Positions 50,418 to 59,648 of a stretch of DNA of 64,000 nucleotides are shown here, piece after piece. Within the stretch, counting starts at the first letter, position 1. Every line of letters starts with the position of its first letter. The notes under the pieces are model-generated. The model did no database searches. It saw only the letters and a list, made by a program, of their open reading frames with translations, and was not told the origin of the DNA. The translations under genes were made by a program, and so were the position numbers. Source of the DNA: Paragemmobacter straminiformis (GTDB lineage Bacteria; Pseudomonadota; Alphaproteobacteria; Rhodobacterales; Rhodobacteraceae); the NCBI RefSeq assembly GCF_014243445.1, contig NZ_JACLQD010000001.1, positions 992,001 to 1,056,000 of the forward strand, given 5' to 3'.

Positions 50418-52592
50418 ATGCCCGATTTCACCCTCACGACCGCACCGGATGGCGTCGCGACCATCACTTGGGACGTGGCGGGCAAGTCGATGAACGTGCT
50501 GTCTCTGGCGGGCATCGCCGAACTCGACGGGCTGATCGACCATGCCCTGTCAGACCCCGCGATCCGCGGCATCATCCTCACCTCGGCCAAGCCCGATTTC
50601 GCGGGCGGCATGGACCTCAGGGTCATCGCGCAGATGCAGGCGGGCGGGGCGCAGGCGGTGTTTGACGGCGTGATGTCCATGCACGCGCTCTTGCGCAAGA
50701 TCGAACGCGCGGGGATGGACCCAAAGACGCTGCGGGGTGGCAAGCCCATCGTCGCGGCCCTGCCCGGCACGGCGCTCGGGATCGGCCTCGAACTTCCCCT
50801 CGCCTGCCACCGCATCATCGCAGCCGACACCCCGCGCGCCAAAATCGGCCTGCCCGAGATCAAGGTCGGCATCTTCCCCGGAGCGGGCGGCACCACACGC
50901 CTGACACGCAAACTCGGCGCGATGGCCGCCGCCCCCTTTCTGCTCGAAGGGAAACTGTCAGACCCGAACTCCGCCAGATCCGGCGGGCTTGTCGACGAGG
51001 TCGTCCCCCCCGAAACCCTGCTCGCCCGCGCGCGCGACTGGGTGCTTGCGGCCAGCGATGCCGATCTGGTCAAACCCTGGGACGCCAAGGGCTACAAGAT
51101 GCCCGGCGGCACACCCTACCACCCTGCGGGTTTCATGACCTTCGTCGGCGCCTCTGCGATGGTCACGGGGCAGACGATGGGTGTCTACCCTGCCGCCCGC
51201 GCCATGCTCTCGGCGGTCTACGAAGGGGCGCTCGTCCCCTTTGACACCGCGCTGAAGATCGAGGCCCGCTGGTTCACGCAAATCCTGATGGACCCGACTT
51301 CAAGCGCCATGATCCGCACGCTGTTCATCAACAAAGAGGCACTGGAAAAGGGCGCGAACCGCCCCGCGCTTCCCGACAGCCCCGTGCGCCACCTCGGCGT
51401 GATCGGCGCAGGTATGATGGGGGCGGGCATCGCCCATGTCGCGGCCCTTGCGGGCATCACCGTCACCCTTGTCGATGCAACGCAGGAGGCCGCCGAAAAG
51501 GGGCGCGCCCATTCGGAAACCCTGCTCGAAAAATCAGTCCGGCGCCGCAAGATGACACCCGGTAAAATGGCCGAAACGCTGGCCCGCATCACCCCGACCA
51601 CCGATTACACCGCGCTCGGGACCTGCGACCTGATCGTCGAAGCCGTGTTCGAAGACCCCGCCGTCAAGGCCGAAGTCACCCGCCGCGCCGAGGCGGCATC
51701 GGGCGCGATCTTCGCCACCAATACCTCTACCCTGCCCATCACGGCGCTGGCGCGCGCCTCGCTGCGTCCCGACCGCTTCCTCGGCATCCATTTCTTCAGC
51801 CCCGTCGACAAGATGGCGCTGGTCGAAATCATCCGTGGCAAGGACACGGCAGCCGAAGCCGTTGCCAAGGCGCTCGACTTCGTGCGCCAGCTGCGCAAGA
51901 CGCCCATCGTCGTCAATGACGCCCGTTTCTTCTACGCCAACCGCTGCATCATCCCCTACCTCAACGAAGGCATGCGCCTTGTCGCCGAAGGCGTCACCCC
52001 CGCCCTGATCGAGAACGCCGCCCGCATGCTGGGCATGCCGCTCGGGCCGCTGCAACTGATCGACGAAACCTCGCTCGATCTCGGGGTAAGGATCGCCCGC
52101 GCCACCCGCGCCGCGATGGGCGATGCCTATCCCGACGGCGATGTCGACGCGGTCCTGTTCCGCATGGCCGACCTTGGCCGCATGGGGAAAAAGGCAAAGG
52201 CAGGCTTCTACGCCTATGACGACACGGGCAAGCGGCTTGGCCTCTGGTCGGGCCTCGGCACCGAATTCCCGCTGGCAAACCCGCAGCCCGATCTGGCGAC
52301 CGTGCAGAAGCGCCTGCTTTACGTGCAGGTTCTGGAAGCCATCCGCGCGCTGGAACAGGGCGTTCTGACAGACATCCGCGAAGGCGATGTGGGCGCCATC
52401 CTTGGCTGGGGCTTCGCCCCGTGGAGCGGTGGCCCCTTTTCCTGGGCCGACCGCATCGGCGCGGGGGCCGTGGCGGAAACGGCGCAGGCGCTGGCCGATG
52501 CCCACGGTCCCCGCTTCGCGCCCCCTGACCTCTTGGTCGACATGGCCGCCAAGGGCGAAACCTTCTACCGCCGCTTCGCCAAGGCAGCCTGA
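50418..52592 (+). CDS. fadJ: Bifunctional enoyl-CoA hydratase / 3-hydroxyacyl-CoA dehydrogenase
   Basis: The product has 724 residues and two enzymes of beta-oxidation. Residues 1-190 are the hydratase (crotonase) fold: ITWDVAGKSMNVLSLAG, oxyanion loop AKPDFAGGMDLRVI and VAALPGTALGIGLELPLACH. From about 325 comes the NAD-binding dehydrogenase (LGVIGAGMMGAGIAHVAALAGITVTLVD), the catalytic-histidine segment FLGIHFFSPVDKMALVEII, and the two C-terminal dimerisation domains. The ATG at 50418 follows GGAGAGACC. This alpha subunit pairs with the thiolase encoded upstream (fadB/fadJ with fadA/fadI). Confidence 0.95.
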   Translation: MPDFTLTTAPDGVATITWDVAGKSMNVLSLAGIAELDGLIDHALSDPAIRGIILTSAKPDFAGGMDLRVIAQMQAGGAQAVFDGVMSMHALLRKIERAGMDPKTLRGGKPIVAALPGTALGIGLELPLACHRIIAADTPRAKIGLPEIKVGIFPGAGGTTRLTRKLGAMAAAPFLLEGKLSDPNSARSGGLVDEVVPPETLLARARDWVLAASDADLVKPWDAKGYKMPGGTPYHPAGFMTFVGASAMVTGQTMGVYPAARAMLSAVYEGALVPFDTALKIEARWFTQILMDPTSSAMIRTLFINKEALEKGANRPALPDSPVRHLGVIGAGMMGAGIAHVAALAGITVTLVDATQEAAEKGRAHSETLLEKSVRRRKMTPGKMAETLARITPTTDYTALGTCDLIVEAVFEDPAVKAEVTRRAEAASGAIFATNTSTLPITALARASLRPDRFLGIHFFSPVDKMALVEIIRGKDTAAEAVAKALDFVRQLRKTPIVVNDARFFYANRCIIPYLNEGMRLVAEGVTPALIENAARMLGMPLGPLQLIDETSLDLGVRIARATRAAMGDAYPDGDVDAVLFRMADLGRMGKKAKAGFYAYDDTGKRLGLWSGLGTEFPLANPQPDLATVQKRLLYVQVLEAIRALEQGVLTDIREGDVGAILGWGFAPWSGGPFSWADRIGAGAVAETAQALADAHGPRFAPPDLLVDMAAKGETFYRRFAKAA

Positions 52593-53131
52593 GCAAGCCC
52601 GCGCCCCGCATCAAGGGCGATGCGCAGCGCCATGATCTCGCGCGCCTCGGGCACTCCGGGCGACAAAGGTCCCGCACCCGCACCCGCACCCGCCTCACCC
52701 GAATCCGGCCCGGTCCCGCCACTGGCGAAATGCAGCCCCGCGGCCACCACGACCTGCGGTCGGTCGAACCACAGCCGAACCACCGCCCGCCCGTCCGGCG
52801 CCACCCGACCCGCGCCGCGCCAATGTTCAAGCGCGCGCGCAGGCAACAGCATCACACCGCCATCCAAGCCAAGGGCGATCCGCTGGTCTGCGGGCAGGAT
52901 CATGCCCACCGCATTGCCCAGCGCCCCCGCAGGCAGCGCAAGCGGCCAGAACGCCGGCTCCATCCCCGCCCCAAGGCAAGACCGCGCCACCCCGCGCAAG
53001 ACCGCAAGCCCGCCGAGCGTGACGATTGCCTCGCCCGCGCGCAGCGCACCCGCCGCACGCCATCCGCGCGCCGTGGCGACAGGCAAACCCGCCTCGACCC
53101 CTTCGACCGCATATGCCGGACCGCGCTCCAC
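52565..53131 (-). CDS. Hint-domain (hedgehog/intein-like) protein
   Basis: The product has 188 residues if it starts at the GTG at 53131. It has the layout of the Rhodobacteraceae Hint proteins: GLPVATARGWRAAGALRAGEAIVTLGG, then LALPAGALGNAVGMILPADQRIALGLDGGVMLLPARALEHWRGAGRV and VVRLWFDRPQVVVAAGLHF. The frame is open 90 bases upstream to a stop at 53222-53224, but no ATG or other good start was seen, so the N-terminus is uncertain. Hint domains in these bacteria often sit in secreted calcium-binding proteins; here the domain is nearly alone. The 3' end overlaps fadJ by 28 bp, tail to tail. Confidence 0.75.
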   Translation of the reverse strand: MERGPAYAVEGVEAGLPVATARGWRAAGALRAGEAIVTLGGLAVLRGVARSCLGAGMEPAFWPLALPAGALGNAVGMILPADQRIALGLDGGVMLLPARALEHWRGAGRVAPDGRAVVRLWFDRPQVVVAAGLHFASGGTGPDSGEAGAGAGAGPLSPGVPEAREIMALRIALDAGRGLAQAALAKRR

Positions 53132-53221
53132 CGCGCCGATACCTCCACCGGAACCACGGCAAAGCCCTGCCCCGCCCGACAGGCATCCACGCGCCCGAAA
53201 GGCGGCAAAGCGGCGAAGGTT

Positions 53222-53878
53222 TCAGCGAATGCCGTTAAAATCGTAGCCGAACCGCGCGATATCCTCGGCACAAAGTGCGGCCACCAGCGCCGCATCGGCA
53301 TCGCTATAGGCTGGCCGCCAATCCGTCACCCGCTCCGAGGCATTGGCCCGCGCCACAGGGGTGATGCGAAATCCAAGATGCGCCTCGAACGGTGCAAGTT
53401 CTTCGTCAAGCCGTTCAAGCCGGACGTAAAGCGATGCACGCTCCACCCCGCCCGCGTCGCGCATATAGGCCCCGTAGGGCCAAAGGCTGACAGCCGTGCG
53501 CGTATGCGGATGGTTCAGGAAGCCCGAGAAACCGTTGGCCTTGGCCAGCCCCACGGCCGGATGGGCAAAGCCCTGCCCCCGCAGCCAGTGGTAATAGCTC
53601 ACCATCCGGTCCCAGGGGTTGCGCACCAGCGTCAGGGTAAAGAACCCCTCCAGATCCGCAGGCAGCAAGCCGCCCAGATCGGCCAGTGTCGAATGCTTCC
53701 ACAGCCGCCCCGCCGCCTTGAGCGCCTTTTGCCGCCCGCGCCGCGCCACAGCCTTGGGCGTGTCGCCCACCAGAATGTCATCCGCCATCGCCCGCGCCTC
53801 GAGCGCCAGCGCCAGCGCCGTGCCACCCGTCTTGGGAATGTGGATAAAGGCGTAACGCCGCCCGCGCGACAGGATCAC
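53222..53878 (-). CDS. Sulfotransferase family protein
   Basis: The product has 218 residues. FIHIPKTGGTALALALE (about 11-27) and LTLVRNPWDRMVSYYHWLR (about 83-101) are the two PAPS-binding motifs of the sulfotransferase family. It belongs with the same superfamily as those at 22089-23528 but is only distantly similar. It follows two palindromes and the dehydrogenase gene on the same strand; acceptor unknown. Confidence 0.85.
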   Translation of the reverse strand: MILSRGRRYAFIHIPKTGGTALALALEARAMADDILVGDTPKAVARRGRQKALKAAGRLWKHSTLADLGGLLPADLEGFFTLTLVRNPWDRMVSYYHWLRGQGFAHPAVGLAKANGFSGFLNHPHTRTAVSLWPYGAYMRDAGGVERASLYVRLERLDEELAPFEAHLGFRITPVARANASERVTDWRPAYSDADAALVAALCAEDIARFGYDFNGIR

Positions 53879-53899
53879 CGACCAGCCCCCCGCCGCGCC

Positions 53900-53950
53900 G
53901 AAGAATTTTCGCCGAAAATTCTTCCGAAAATTCTTCGCCGAAGAATTTTC
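53900..53950. repeat. Two adjacent perfect 25-bp palindromes
   Basis: First palindrome 53900-53924: GAAGAATTTTCG, one base, CGAAAATTCTTC. Second 53926-53950: GAAAATTCTTCG, one base, CGAAGAATTTTC. Each has 12-bp perfect arms. They lie between the dehydrogenase stop and the sulfotransferase start and share the GAATTTTC/GAAAATTC core found after other genes here. Confidence 0.8.
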
Positions 53951-53960
53951 CGCCCCACGG

Positions 53961-54908
53961 TCACACCCGGTTCGGCATGTCGCGCCCGTCGAGATGCGCG
54001 ATCAGGTTGTCCACCGCCATCAGCCCCATGTTCTCGCGCACCTCCAGGCAGGCGGTGCCCAGATGGGGCAGCAGCGTCACATTCTCCATTCCGATCAGGG
54101 CAGGCGGAACCTTGGGCTCGAACTCGTAGACGTCCAGCCCCGCGCCAGCGATCCGCCCTGCCTGCAAGGCCGCGATCAGGGCGCTTTCATCCACCACATC
54201 GCCGCGCGCGATGTTGATGAAATAGCCCGAAGGTTTCATCGCGCCGAAAGCATCCGCCCCGATCAGATGATGCGTCGCGGCCCCGCCCGGAACGGCGACC
54301 ACGACGAAATCCGCAGCCATCGCCTGATCCAGCGGCACCTGCCGCGCCGGAACCCCGGCGTCCCCGACGGTCGAGCGGTTGTGGAACAGCACCTCCATCC
54401 CGAAACCGTAATGGCAGCGCCGCGCGATCGCCTTGCCGATCCGGCCCATCCCGATGATGCCGACGGTCTTGCCCGTCACATGCATCCCCAGCATCTGCGT
54501 CGGTCCCCAGCCCTGCCATTGGCCCGCCCGCAACAGGCGCTCGCCCTCGCCCAGACGCCGCGCGGTCATCAGGATCAGCGACAGGGCGATATCGGCCGTG
54601 GCATCGGTCACAGCACCCGGCGTATTGGTCACCGCGACCCCTGCCGCCTTTGCGGCCGCAACGTCGATATGGTTGTAGCCGACCCCGAAATTGGCCAGCA
54701 GCCTTGCCCTTGGCGCCGGAACATCGGCAAAGACATCGGCCTGAAAGCGGTCGCCCAATGTGGGCAGGACGACATCGTAATCGCGCAGCGCCGCGCGCAG
54801 TTCTGCCGCGTCCAGCACCGCCGCGCTGTCGCGCAGGGTCACATCGAACCGCGCCTTCGCCGCCGCCAATACCTTGTCCGGCATGGGCCGTGTGATGAGC
54901 AAGCGCAT
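53961..54908 (-). CDS. D-2-hydroxyacid dehydrogenase (glyoxylate/hydroxypyruvate reductase type)
   Basis: The product has 315 residues. NAD-binding GIIGMGRIGKAIARRCHYGFGMEVLFHNRS (about 150-180), ARLLANFGVGYNHIDVAAAKAAGVAVTNTPGAVTDATADIAL, NIARGDVVDESALIAALQAGRIAGAGLDVYEFEP and HLGTACLEVRENMG contain the catalytic Arg, Glu and His of the family. It probably reduces glyoxylate or hydroxypyruvate. It is translationally coupled to csaA (TGATG). Confidence 0.93.
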   Translation of the reverse strand: MRLLITRPMPDKVLAAAKARFDVTLRDSAAVLDAAELRAALRDYDVVLPTLGDRFQADVFADVPAPRARLLANFGVGYNHIDVAAAKAAGVAVTNTPGAVTDATADIALSLILMTARRLGEGERLLRAGQWQGWGPTQMLGMHVTGKTVGIIGMGRIGKAIARRCHYGFGMEVLFHNRSTVGDAGVPARQVPLDQAMAADFVVVAVPGGAATHHLIGADAFGAMKPSGYFINIARGDVVDESALIAALQAGRIAGAGLDVYEFEPKVPPALIGMENVTLLPHLGTACLEVRENMGLMAVDNLIAHLDGRDMPNRV

Positions 54909-55243
54909 CAGAACAACCTCCCGCCCAAGGGCACCTCGTGCCCCGGCCCGATCAGCACCACCTCGCCCGCCGCATCCGGCACGCCCAGCACCAGCACCTC
55001 GGACATGACCTTGCCGATCTGGCGCGGGGGGAAGTTGACGACGGCCAGCACCTGCCGGCCCACCAGCCCCTCGGGGGTGTAATGCGCGGTGATCTGGGCA
55101 GACGAGCGTTTCTCGCCGATCTCGCCGCCGAAATCGACCCAAAGCTTTATGGCGGGTTTCCGCGCCTCGGGGAAGGGTTCGGCGCGGGTGATGCGGCCCA
55201 GGCGGATGTCGACCTTGGCGAAATCGTCATAGGTGATGGTCAT
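54908..55243 (-). CDS. csaA: tRNA-binding protein CsaA
   Basis: The product has 111 residues, the whole OB-fold tRNA-binding domain: FAKVDIRLGRITRAEPFPEARKPAIKLWVDFGGEIGEKRSSAQITAHYTPEGLVGRQVLAVVNFPPRQIGK and VLVLGVPDAAGEVVLI. CsaA binds tRNA and has chaperone-like effects on secretion in Bacillus. It lies between proC and the 2-hydroxyacid dehydrogenase gene, overlapping both (ATGA/TGATG), so the cluster is one operon. Confidence 0.95.
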   Translation of the reverse strand: MTITYDDFAKVDIRLGRITRAEPFPEARKPAIKLWVDFGGEIGEKRSSAQITAHYTPEGLVGRQVLAVVNFPPRQIGKVMSEVLVLGVPDAAGEVVLIGPGHEVPLGGRLF

Positions 55244-56049
55244 TTCCCCAACTCCCGCCCGCGATCCGCCGCCGCCCTGACCGCCCGCCGCATAAGGGGC
55301 GGAAGCCCGCTCGCGTCATCCATCAGCACCGCCAGCGCCGCCGCCGTGGTTCCGCCCGGCGAGGTTACGTTGACCCGCAACTGCGCCGCGCTGTCCGGCG
55401 AACGATGCGCCAATTCCCCCGCCCCGCAGACGGTTGCCCGCGCAAGCTGCATGGCGGTCGCCTCCGGCAGGCCCTCGGCCACGCCCGCCGCCGCCATCGC
55501 CTCGATCAGATGGAACACATAGGCGGGGCCGGAACCGGACACCGCCGTCACGGCGTCGATCTGGTGTTCGCCCTCGAGCACCACGGTTTCCCCCACCGCC
55601 GCCATCAGCGCCACGGCCAGCGCCATGCCCGCATCGGTCACATGGCCGTTGCGGCACAGGGCCGTGATCCCGCGGTTCACCATCGCGGGCGTGTTGGGCA
55701 TCGTCCGCACGATCGGCGTGCGCGCACCCAAGGCCGCCTCGAAGGCCGCAATCGTCGTTCCTGCGGCGATCGAGACGAACAAGGTCGTCCCGTTGCCCAA
55801 GGCGACAAGCGACGGCAGCGCCGCCCCCATCATCTGCGGCTTCACCGCCAGCAGCGCCACGGCGGGCTTTTCGGGAACCCCCTCGTTCAGATGCACTCCC
55901 GAGGCGCGCAGCCACTCTGTCGGGTTCGGCTCGATCACCCAGACCGATGTCGCGGGAACGCCCGCCGCAAGCCACCCCGTCAGAAGGGCAGACCCCATCT
56001 TGCCGCAGCCCAAAAGCACCAGCCCGTCACGGGCCACCTGATCCAGCAT
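55240..56049 (-). CDS. proC: Pyrroline-5-carboxylate reductase ProC
   Basis: ProC reduces pyrroline-5-carboxylate to proline with NAD(P)H. This 269-residue protein starts GLVLLGCGKMGSALLTGWLAAG, has MPNTPAMVNRGITALCRN and the C-terminal signature AVSGSGPAYVFHLIEAMAAAGV, ATVCGAGELA, VTSPGGTTAAAL. The ATG at 56049 (MLDQVARDG) is preferred over a second one at 56076. It is the second gene of the operon starting with the YbjN gene. Confidence 0.95.
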   Translation of the reverse strand: MLDQVARDGLVLLGCGKMGSALLTGWLAAGVPATSVWVIEPNPTEWLRASGVHLNEGVPEKPAVALLAVKPQMMGAALPSLVALGNGTTLFVSIAAGTTIAAFEAALGARTPIVRTMPNTPAMVNRGITALCRNGHVTDAGMALAVALMAAVGETVVLEGEHQIDAVTAVSGSGPAYVFHLIEAMAAAGVAEGLPEATAMQLARATVCGAGELAHRSPDSAAQLRVNVTSPGGTTAAALAVLMDDASGLPPLMRRAVRAAADRGRELGK

Positions 56050-56079
56050 GAAATTCCCCGATTTGCTTCGGGGCAAAGA

Positions 56080-56583
56080 CTAGGCGCGGCCGTAGGCCTC
56101 GGCAATGGCGACCTTCATGGCGTCGGCGGGGGCATGGTCGGCCCAGGCGACAAGCTGGAACGCCGGATAGAACCGCTCGGCCGCCATCACCGCGCTGGCG
56201 ATCAGCCGGTCGATCTGGTCGGGATTGGCGCTTTGCCCGCCCGACAGCACAAGACCATAGCGCCAGACCATCAGTTTCTGGTCGTCCCAATAGGTGAAAG
56301 CCCCGGTCCAGACCATGTCGTTGGCGCGGTTCAACACCTCGTAAAGCTGCCCCATCCGCTCGGTCGGAGGCTCCATTTCAAAGGTGCAGATCAGCCGCAA
56401 CGTCTCGTCCTGCCGCGACCATGCGAGGGTCAGCGCATAGGTCCGCCACTGTCCCTCGACCGTCATGGCGATCTGGTCGTCGGTGACGCGGTCGAATTCC
56501 CATTCATGATGCTCGGCCAGCGTTTCGACGATGTCGATCGGGTGCAGGTCGTCCACGTTCAGGAAATCTTCGGTCAACGACAT
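56080..56583 (-). CDS. YbjN domain-containing protein
   Basis: The product has 167 residues and no signal peptide. The pattern VDDLHPIDIVETLAEHHEWEFDRVTDDQIAMTVEGQWRTYALTLAWSRQDETLRLICTFEMEPP, ELYEVLNRAND-like MGQLYEVLNRANDMVWTGAF and DRLIASAVMAAERFYPAFQLV is typical of the YbjN family, similar in fold to type III secretion chaperones. Function is unknown; E. coli YbjN affects stress response. First gene of a minus-strand operon with proC, csaA and the dehydrogenase gene. Confidence 0.9.
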   Translation of the reverse strand: MSLTEDFLNVDDLHPIDIVETLAEHHEWEFDRVTDDQIAMTVEGQWRTYALTLAWSRQDETLRLICTFEMEPPTERMGQLYEVLNRANDMVWTGAFTYWDDQKLMVWRYGLVLSGGQSANPDQIDRLIASAVMAAERFYPAFQLVAWADHAPADAMKVAIAEAYGRA

Positions 56584-57023
56584 CGCCCGGCCTCATGATA
56601 GCGCCACGTGCAGGCTATGACCCACAAGAGGCTGTTGGTCCGGCAAGTTTCAGCGTTCGCCGGACTTGATCCATACTAGATATGGTGGGCCTGATGCGAA
56701 AGCCTGTAAAGTGTTTTCTGCGCCAATCTTCTGTGGACAGTTTCCGTTCACCAAAATGAACGCCTCGTGACCGACTTTTCCTGCGGTCACGGTGCCGGCC
56801 GGATGGCGGACTCCTGACATGCTCACCCCTTACGCGCGCCAACGCTCCTGACGCGGGCCGGCAGGGCCTTTTTGCCACGTTGCGCGATCAAGGCAAAGCC
56901 CCGAGGATGCGCGGCGCAGATGTATGCCTCATCCCCTTGTCAGCCGACCCTGTGCCAAAGAAGTGCTGCACGCTGCGAACGACCACGATAAACCCGCCAC
57001 ATCTCTTACGATTGCACCGTGTA
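56584..57023. other. 440-bp divergent intergenic region
   Basis: No gene is convincing. The region separates the divergent YbjN and histidine kinase genes and must carry both promoters. A 7-bp inverted repeat (GTCCGGC at 56638-56644, GCCGGAC at 56659-56665) and a short dyad around 56672-56686 (CCATACTAGATATGG) are the only clear features. Confidence 0.65.
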
Positions 57024-59570
57024 ATGCCTTATCAGGATCCGCAGACCGCCCCGGCCGCAGGCAAGCCCGAAACAGGCGAAGCCTATGTGTTCCGCGACTT
57101 CGAACGGTCGCGCATTCTGGCGATACGCCGGGCCTTGGCCGACGATCCGGCGCTTTACACCTTCTGGTTCCTTGCCGTCGTCGCGATCTGGACGGTGCTG
57201 ATGTCGGCGGCGGCCGGATTGCACGGGCAGAACCTGCTGGCCGTCAACGTCACGCCGCATGTGGCGCAATATACGCTGATCCTCGGCATCTTCTTCTATC
57301 CCCGCCGTCTGGCATGGGTGCCGCTGCTCGCCTATGGCTCGGTGTTCCTCTATCCCTTCTACCAGCCCTTCACCAATTCCACACCGTGGAACGACATTCA
57401 CGGCTTGACATGGACGGTCGTGGCGATGCTCTTCGCGATCAGCCTCGGCGCGGGGCTGGTGCTGAGCTGGTGCTACGACCTGTCGTTCCGCGCCGCGCGG
57501 CTTCGGATGCGGGCCCATTCGGCCGACCTGTTCCTGTGCTTCGCGTCCTTCGTGTTCTTCGCCGTGATCGGGGCCATCCAGATCAGCCTGTCCCTGCGCT
57601 ACGCGGCCACGCTTGATCCTGCCCTGCGCGCCGCCCTCGGGTTCGGGCCGGACTATGTCGAACTGTCCGTCATCCGCATGTTGCGGGGCTGCGTCGTGGT
57701 CGCGGCCTTCCTTCTGGCCGCGCTCGAGTTTCCGCGCCGCAACCAGATCTTGCCCACCTTCGCCGTGATGCTGCTGTTTCCGCTGATGGCCGCCGTTCAG
57801 GCCCGGGGCTACGTGCTTTACCCGATGATCGACGTGGTCGTGCTGGGCATGGTTCTCGTCATCGCGCTGCCCTTGCGTGTCGCCCTGTTCGGCTGCATCG
57901 GAGGCTTTGCCATCTATGCCGCCCTGACCGGCGCCTTCCTGCGCGACATGTTGCCCGCCGACCCGCACGAGGTCCTGCTGGAGCGCTACTCGCTCATGGC
58001 GCTGACCATGCTGCTGCTCGGCATGGCGGTCAAAAGCCACACCGACAACCTGATCTCGCAGAAAGACGCCGCCATCCGCAAACTCGACCGCGCGCGCGAT
58101 TTCGCGGGCGTGGGCCTTTTCGCCCTGAACCGCGCGACGGGGCGCTTCCGGCTGGACGATGCCGCGCAGCGGATGCTCTCGCTGCCCGCCGAAGGCCCGA
58201 TCGACGACCTGCGCGATGCCCTCTCGGTCGATGACGCCGCCGCCCTGATGCGCGGCATGATGCCCGGCGCGGCCCCCTCGCGCGATCTGGTCATGCACGC
58301 CACGACAGGCCGCGTCCTGCACAGCTTTCTCTGGACCGAACCGTCCCCCGCAGGCGATCCGGTCTCTTTCGGCATCCTTCTCGACGTGACCGAATCCGAG
58401 AACCGCGAAACCCGGCTCAAGGAAACGCTCGAGGAGCTGTCGAACCGTCAGGAACGGCAACGCCAGCTTTTCTCGATCGTCTCGCACGAATTGCGCACCC
58501 CCGCCTCGGTCATGTCGATCCTGATCGACGACCTGCCCGACACCGACGACCGCACCCGCCTGCACCGGCAAATGCGCGAGGCGGCGGACCAGTTGCTTTC
58601 GGTGCTGGGCGACATGCGCCAGACGGTGAACCCCGAAAAGAACCTGCCCGTCAAACGCGTGTCCTATGTGCCGGCCGAACTGGCCGAATCCCTGCGCAAC
58701 GCCCTCAGCCTGACGGCGCGCGACCATGACATTTCCCTGTCGCTGTCGCTGGGGGCGGGTGCGGCCAAGCCGCGCGTCGGCGATGTGATGCGGCTGCGGC
58801 AGGCGCTGTCGAACCTGATGCGCAACGCGCTGATCCACAGCAAAGGCACACAGGTGCGCCTGTCCTTCTCGGCGCAGCCACCGATGGTCGCGGGCGCACC
58901 GCCCGTCAGCCAATGGCAGGTCGAGGATGACGGCATCGGCATCGCGGCCGATCAGGTCGACCGCCTGTTCCTGCCCTTCGAGCGCGGCACCGACGACCCG
59001 CGCCGCCTGCCCGATGGCAGTGGCCTTGGCCTTTACATCGCCCGCCAGTCCATCGAAATGCTGGGCGGCACGCTGCAATTCTACCAGCCGCAGCGGGGCG
59101 GGGCGGGGTATGTGCTGCGCCTGCCCGAACCGCTCGCCGAAGCCGCGCAGGAACCGTCGGCCACGGCACCCGCCACAGCCCCGCTTGCACCGGATCATGT
59201 CTGGAGTGTCGTCCTTGCGGAGGACAACGCCCTTGTCGCGGATGTGACGAAGGCCCGGCTCGAACGTCTGCACGCCAAGGTCCGCGTCGCACCCGATGGC
59301 CGCGCCGCGCTCGAGATGATCGCCGAACGCCAGCCCGATCTGGTCATCACCGATCTGTTCATGCCGGAACTCGACGGCGACGACCTGATCCGCCGCCTGC
59401 GCCAGCAGGGCTATACCAGACCCATCATCGGCCTGACCGCCGCCGTCGTGGGAGAGGAGATGAACCGCTTCCACGCGGCAGGGGCCAATATCGTGATGCA
59501 GAAGCCGCTCGATTTCGCCGAAGTGCTGCGCATGATGCGCGAAGGCTTCCCCGACGCGCCGACCTTCTGA
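57024..59570 (+). CDS. Membrane-bound hybrid sensor histidine kinase
   Basis: The product has 848 residues. An N-terminal membrane domain with about eight to ten helices (about 35-330) comes first, then a PAS-like stretch (about 345-440), the HisKA domain with phospho-histidine H488 in FSIVSHELRTPASVMSILI, the ATPase domain (RNALIHSKG, DDGIGIAADQVDRLF, GSGLGLYIARQSIEMLGG) and a C-terminal receiver with D777 in LVITDLFMPELDGDDL. No output domain is attached, so phosphate must pass to another protein, probably via an Hpt protein. The signal is unknown. The ATG at 57024 (MPYQDPQTAPA) is likely; the ribosome site before it is poor. Confidence 0.9.
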   Translation: MPYQDPQTAPAAGKPETGEAYVFRDFERSRILAIRRALADDPALYTFWFLAVVAIWTVLMSAAAGLHGQNLLAVNVTPHVAQYTLILGIFFYPRRLAWVPLLAYGSVFLYPFYQPFTNSTPWNDIHGLTWTVVAMLFAISLGAGLVLSWCYDLSFRAARLRMRAHSADLFLCFASFVFFAVIGAIQISLSLRYAATLDPALRAALGFGPDYVELSVIRMLRGCVVVAAFLLAALEFPRRNQILPTFAVMLLFPLMAAVQARGYVLYPMIDVVVLGMVLVIALPLRVALFGCIGGFAIYAALTGAFLRDMLPADPHEVLLERYSLMALTMLLLGMAVKSHTDNLISQKDAAIRKLDRARDFAGVGLFALNRATGRFRLDDAAQRMLSLPAEGPIDDLRDALSVDDAAALMRGMMPGAAPSRDLVMHATTGRVLHSFLWTEPSPAGDPVSFGILLDVTESENRETRLKETLEELSNRQERQRQLFSIVSHELRTPASVMSILIDDLPDTDDRTRLHRQMREAADQLLSVLGDMRQTVNPEKNLPVKRVSYVPAELAESLRNALSLTARDHDISLSLSLGAGAAKPRVGDVMRLRQALSNLMRNALIHSKGTQVRLSFSAQPPMVAGAPPVSQWQVEDDGIGIAADQVDRLFLPFERGTDDPRRLPDGSGLGLYIARQSIEMLGGTLQFYQPQRGGAGYVLRLPEPLAEAAQEPSATAPATAPLAPDHVWSVVLAEDNALVADVTKARLERLHAKVRVAPDGRAALEMIAERQPDLVITDLFMPELDGDDLIRRLRQQGYTRPIIGLTAAVVGEEMNRFHAAGANIVMQKPLDFAEVLRMMREGFPDAPTF

Positions 59571-59573
59571 ACA

Positions 59574-59614
59574 GGCCGCCGCCTCGGGGGGCGTCGAGCC
59601 CCCTCTCGGCGGCC
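59574..59614. terminator. Nested hairpin between convergent genes
   Basis: Outer stem GGCCGCCG (59574-59581) with CGGCGGCC (59607-59614); inner stem GGGGGC (59587-59592) with GCCCCC (59598-59603). It lies between the histidine kinase and ubiK stops and would terminate both. Confidence 0.65.
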
Positions 59615-59648
59615 CTGCCGGCGCGGGTCGGCGCCGGTCGCCTTAGGC

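Noticed and set aside
56615-56878. An 87-codon minus-strand frame in the region before the histidine kinase
   Set aside because: Basic, low-complexity product, no ribosome site and no family resemblance.
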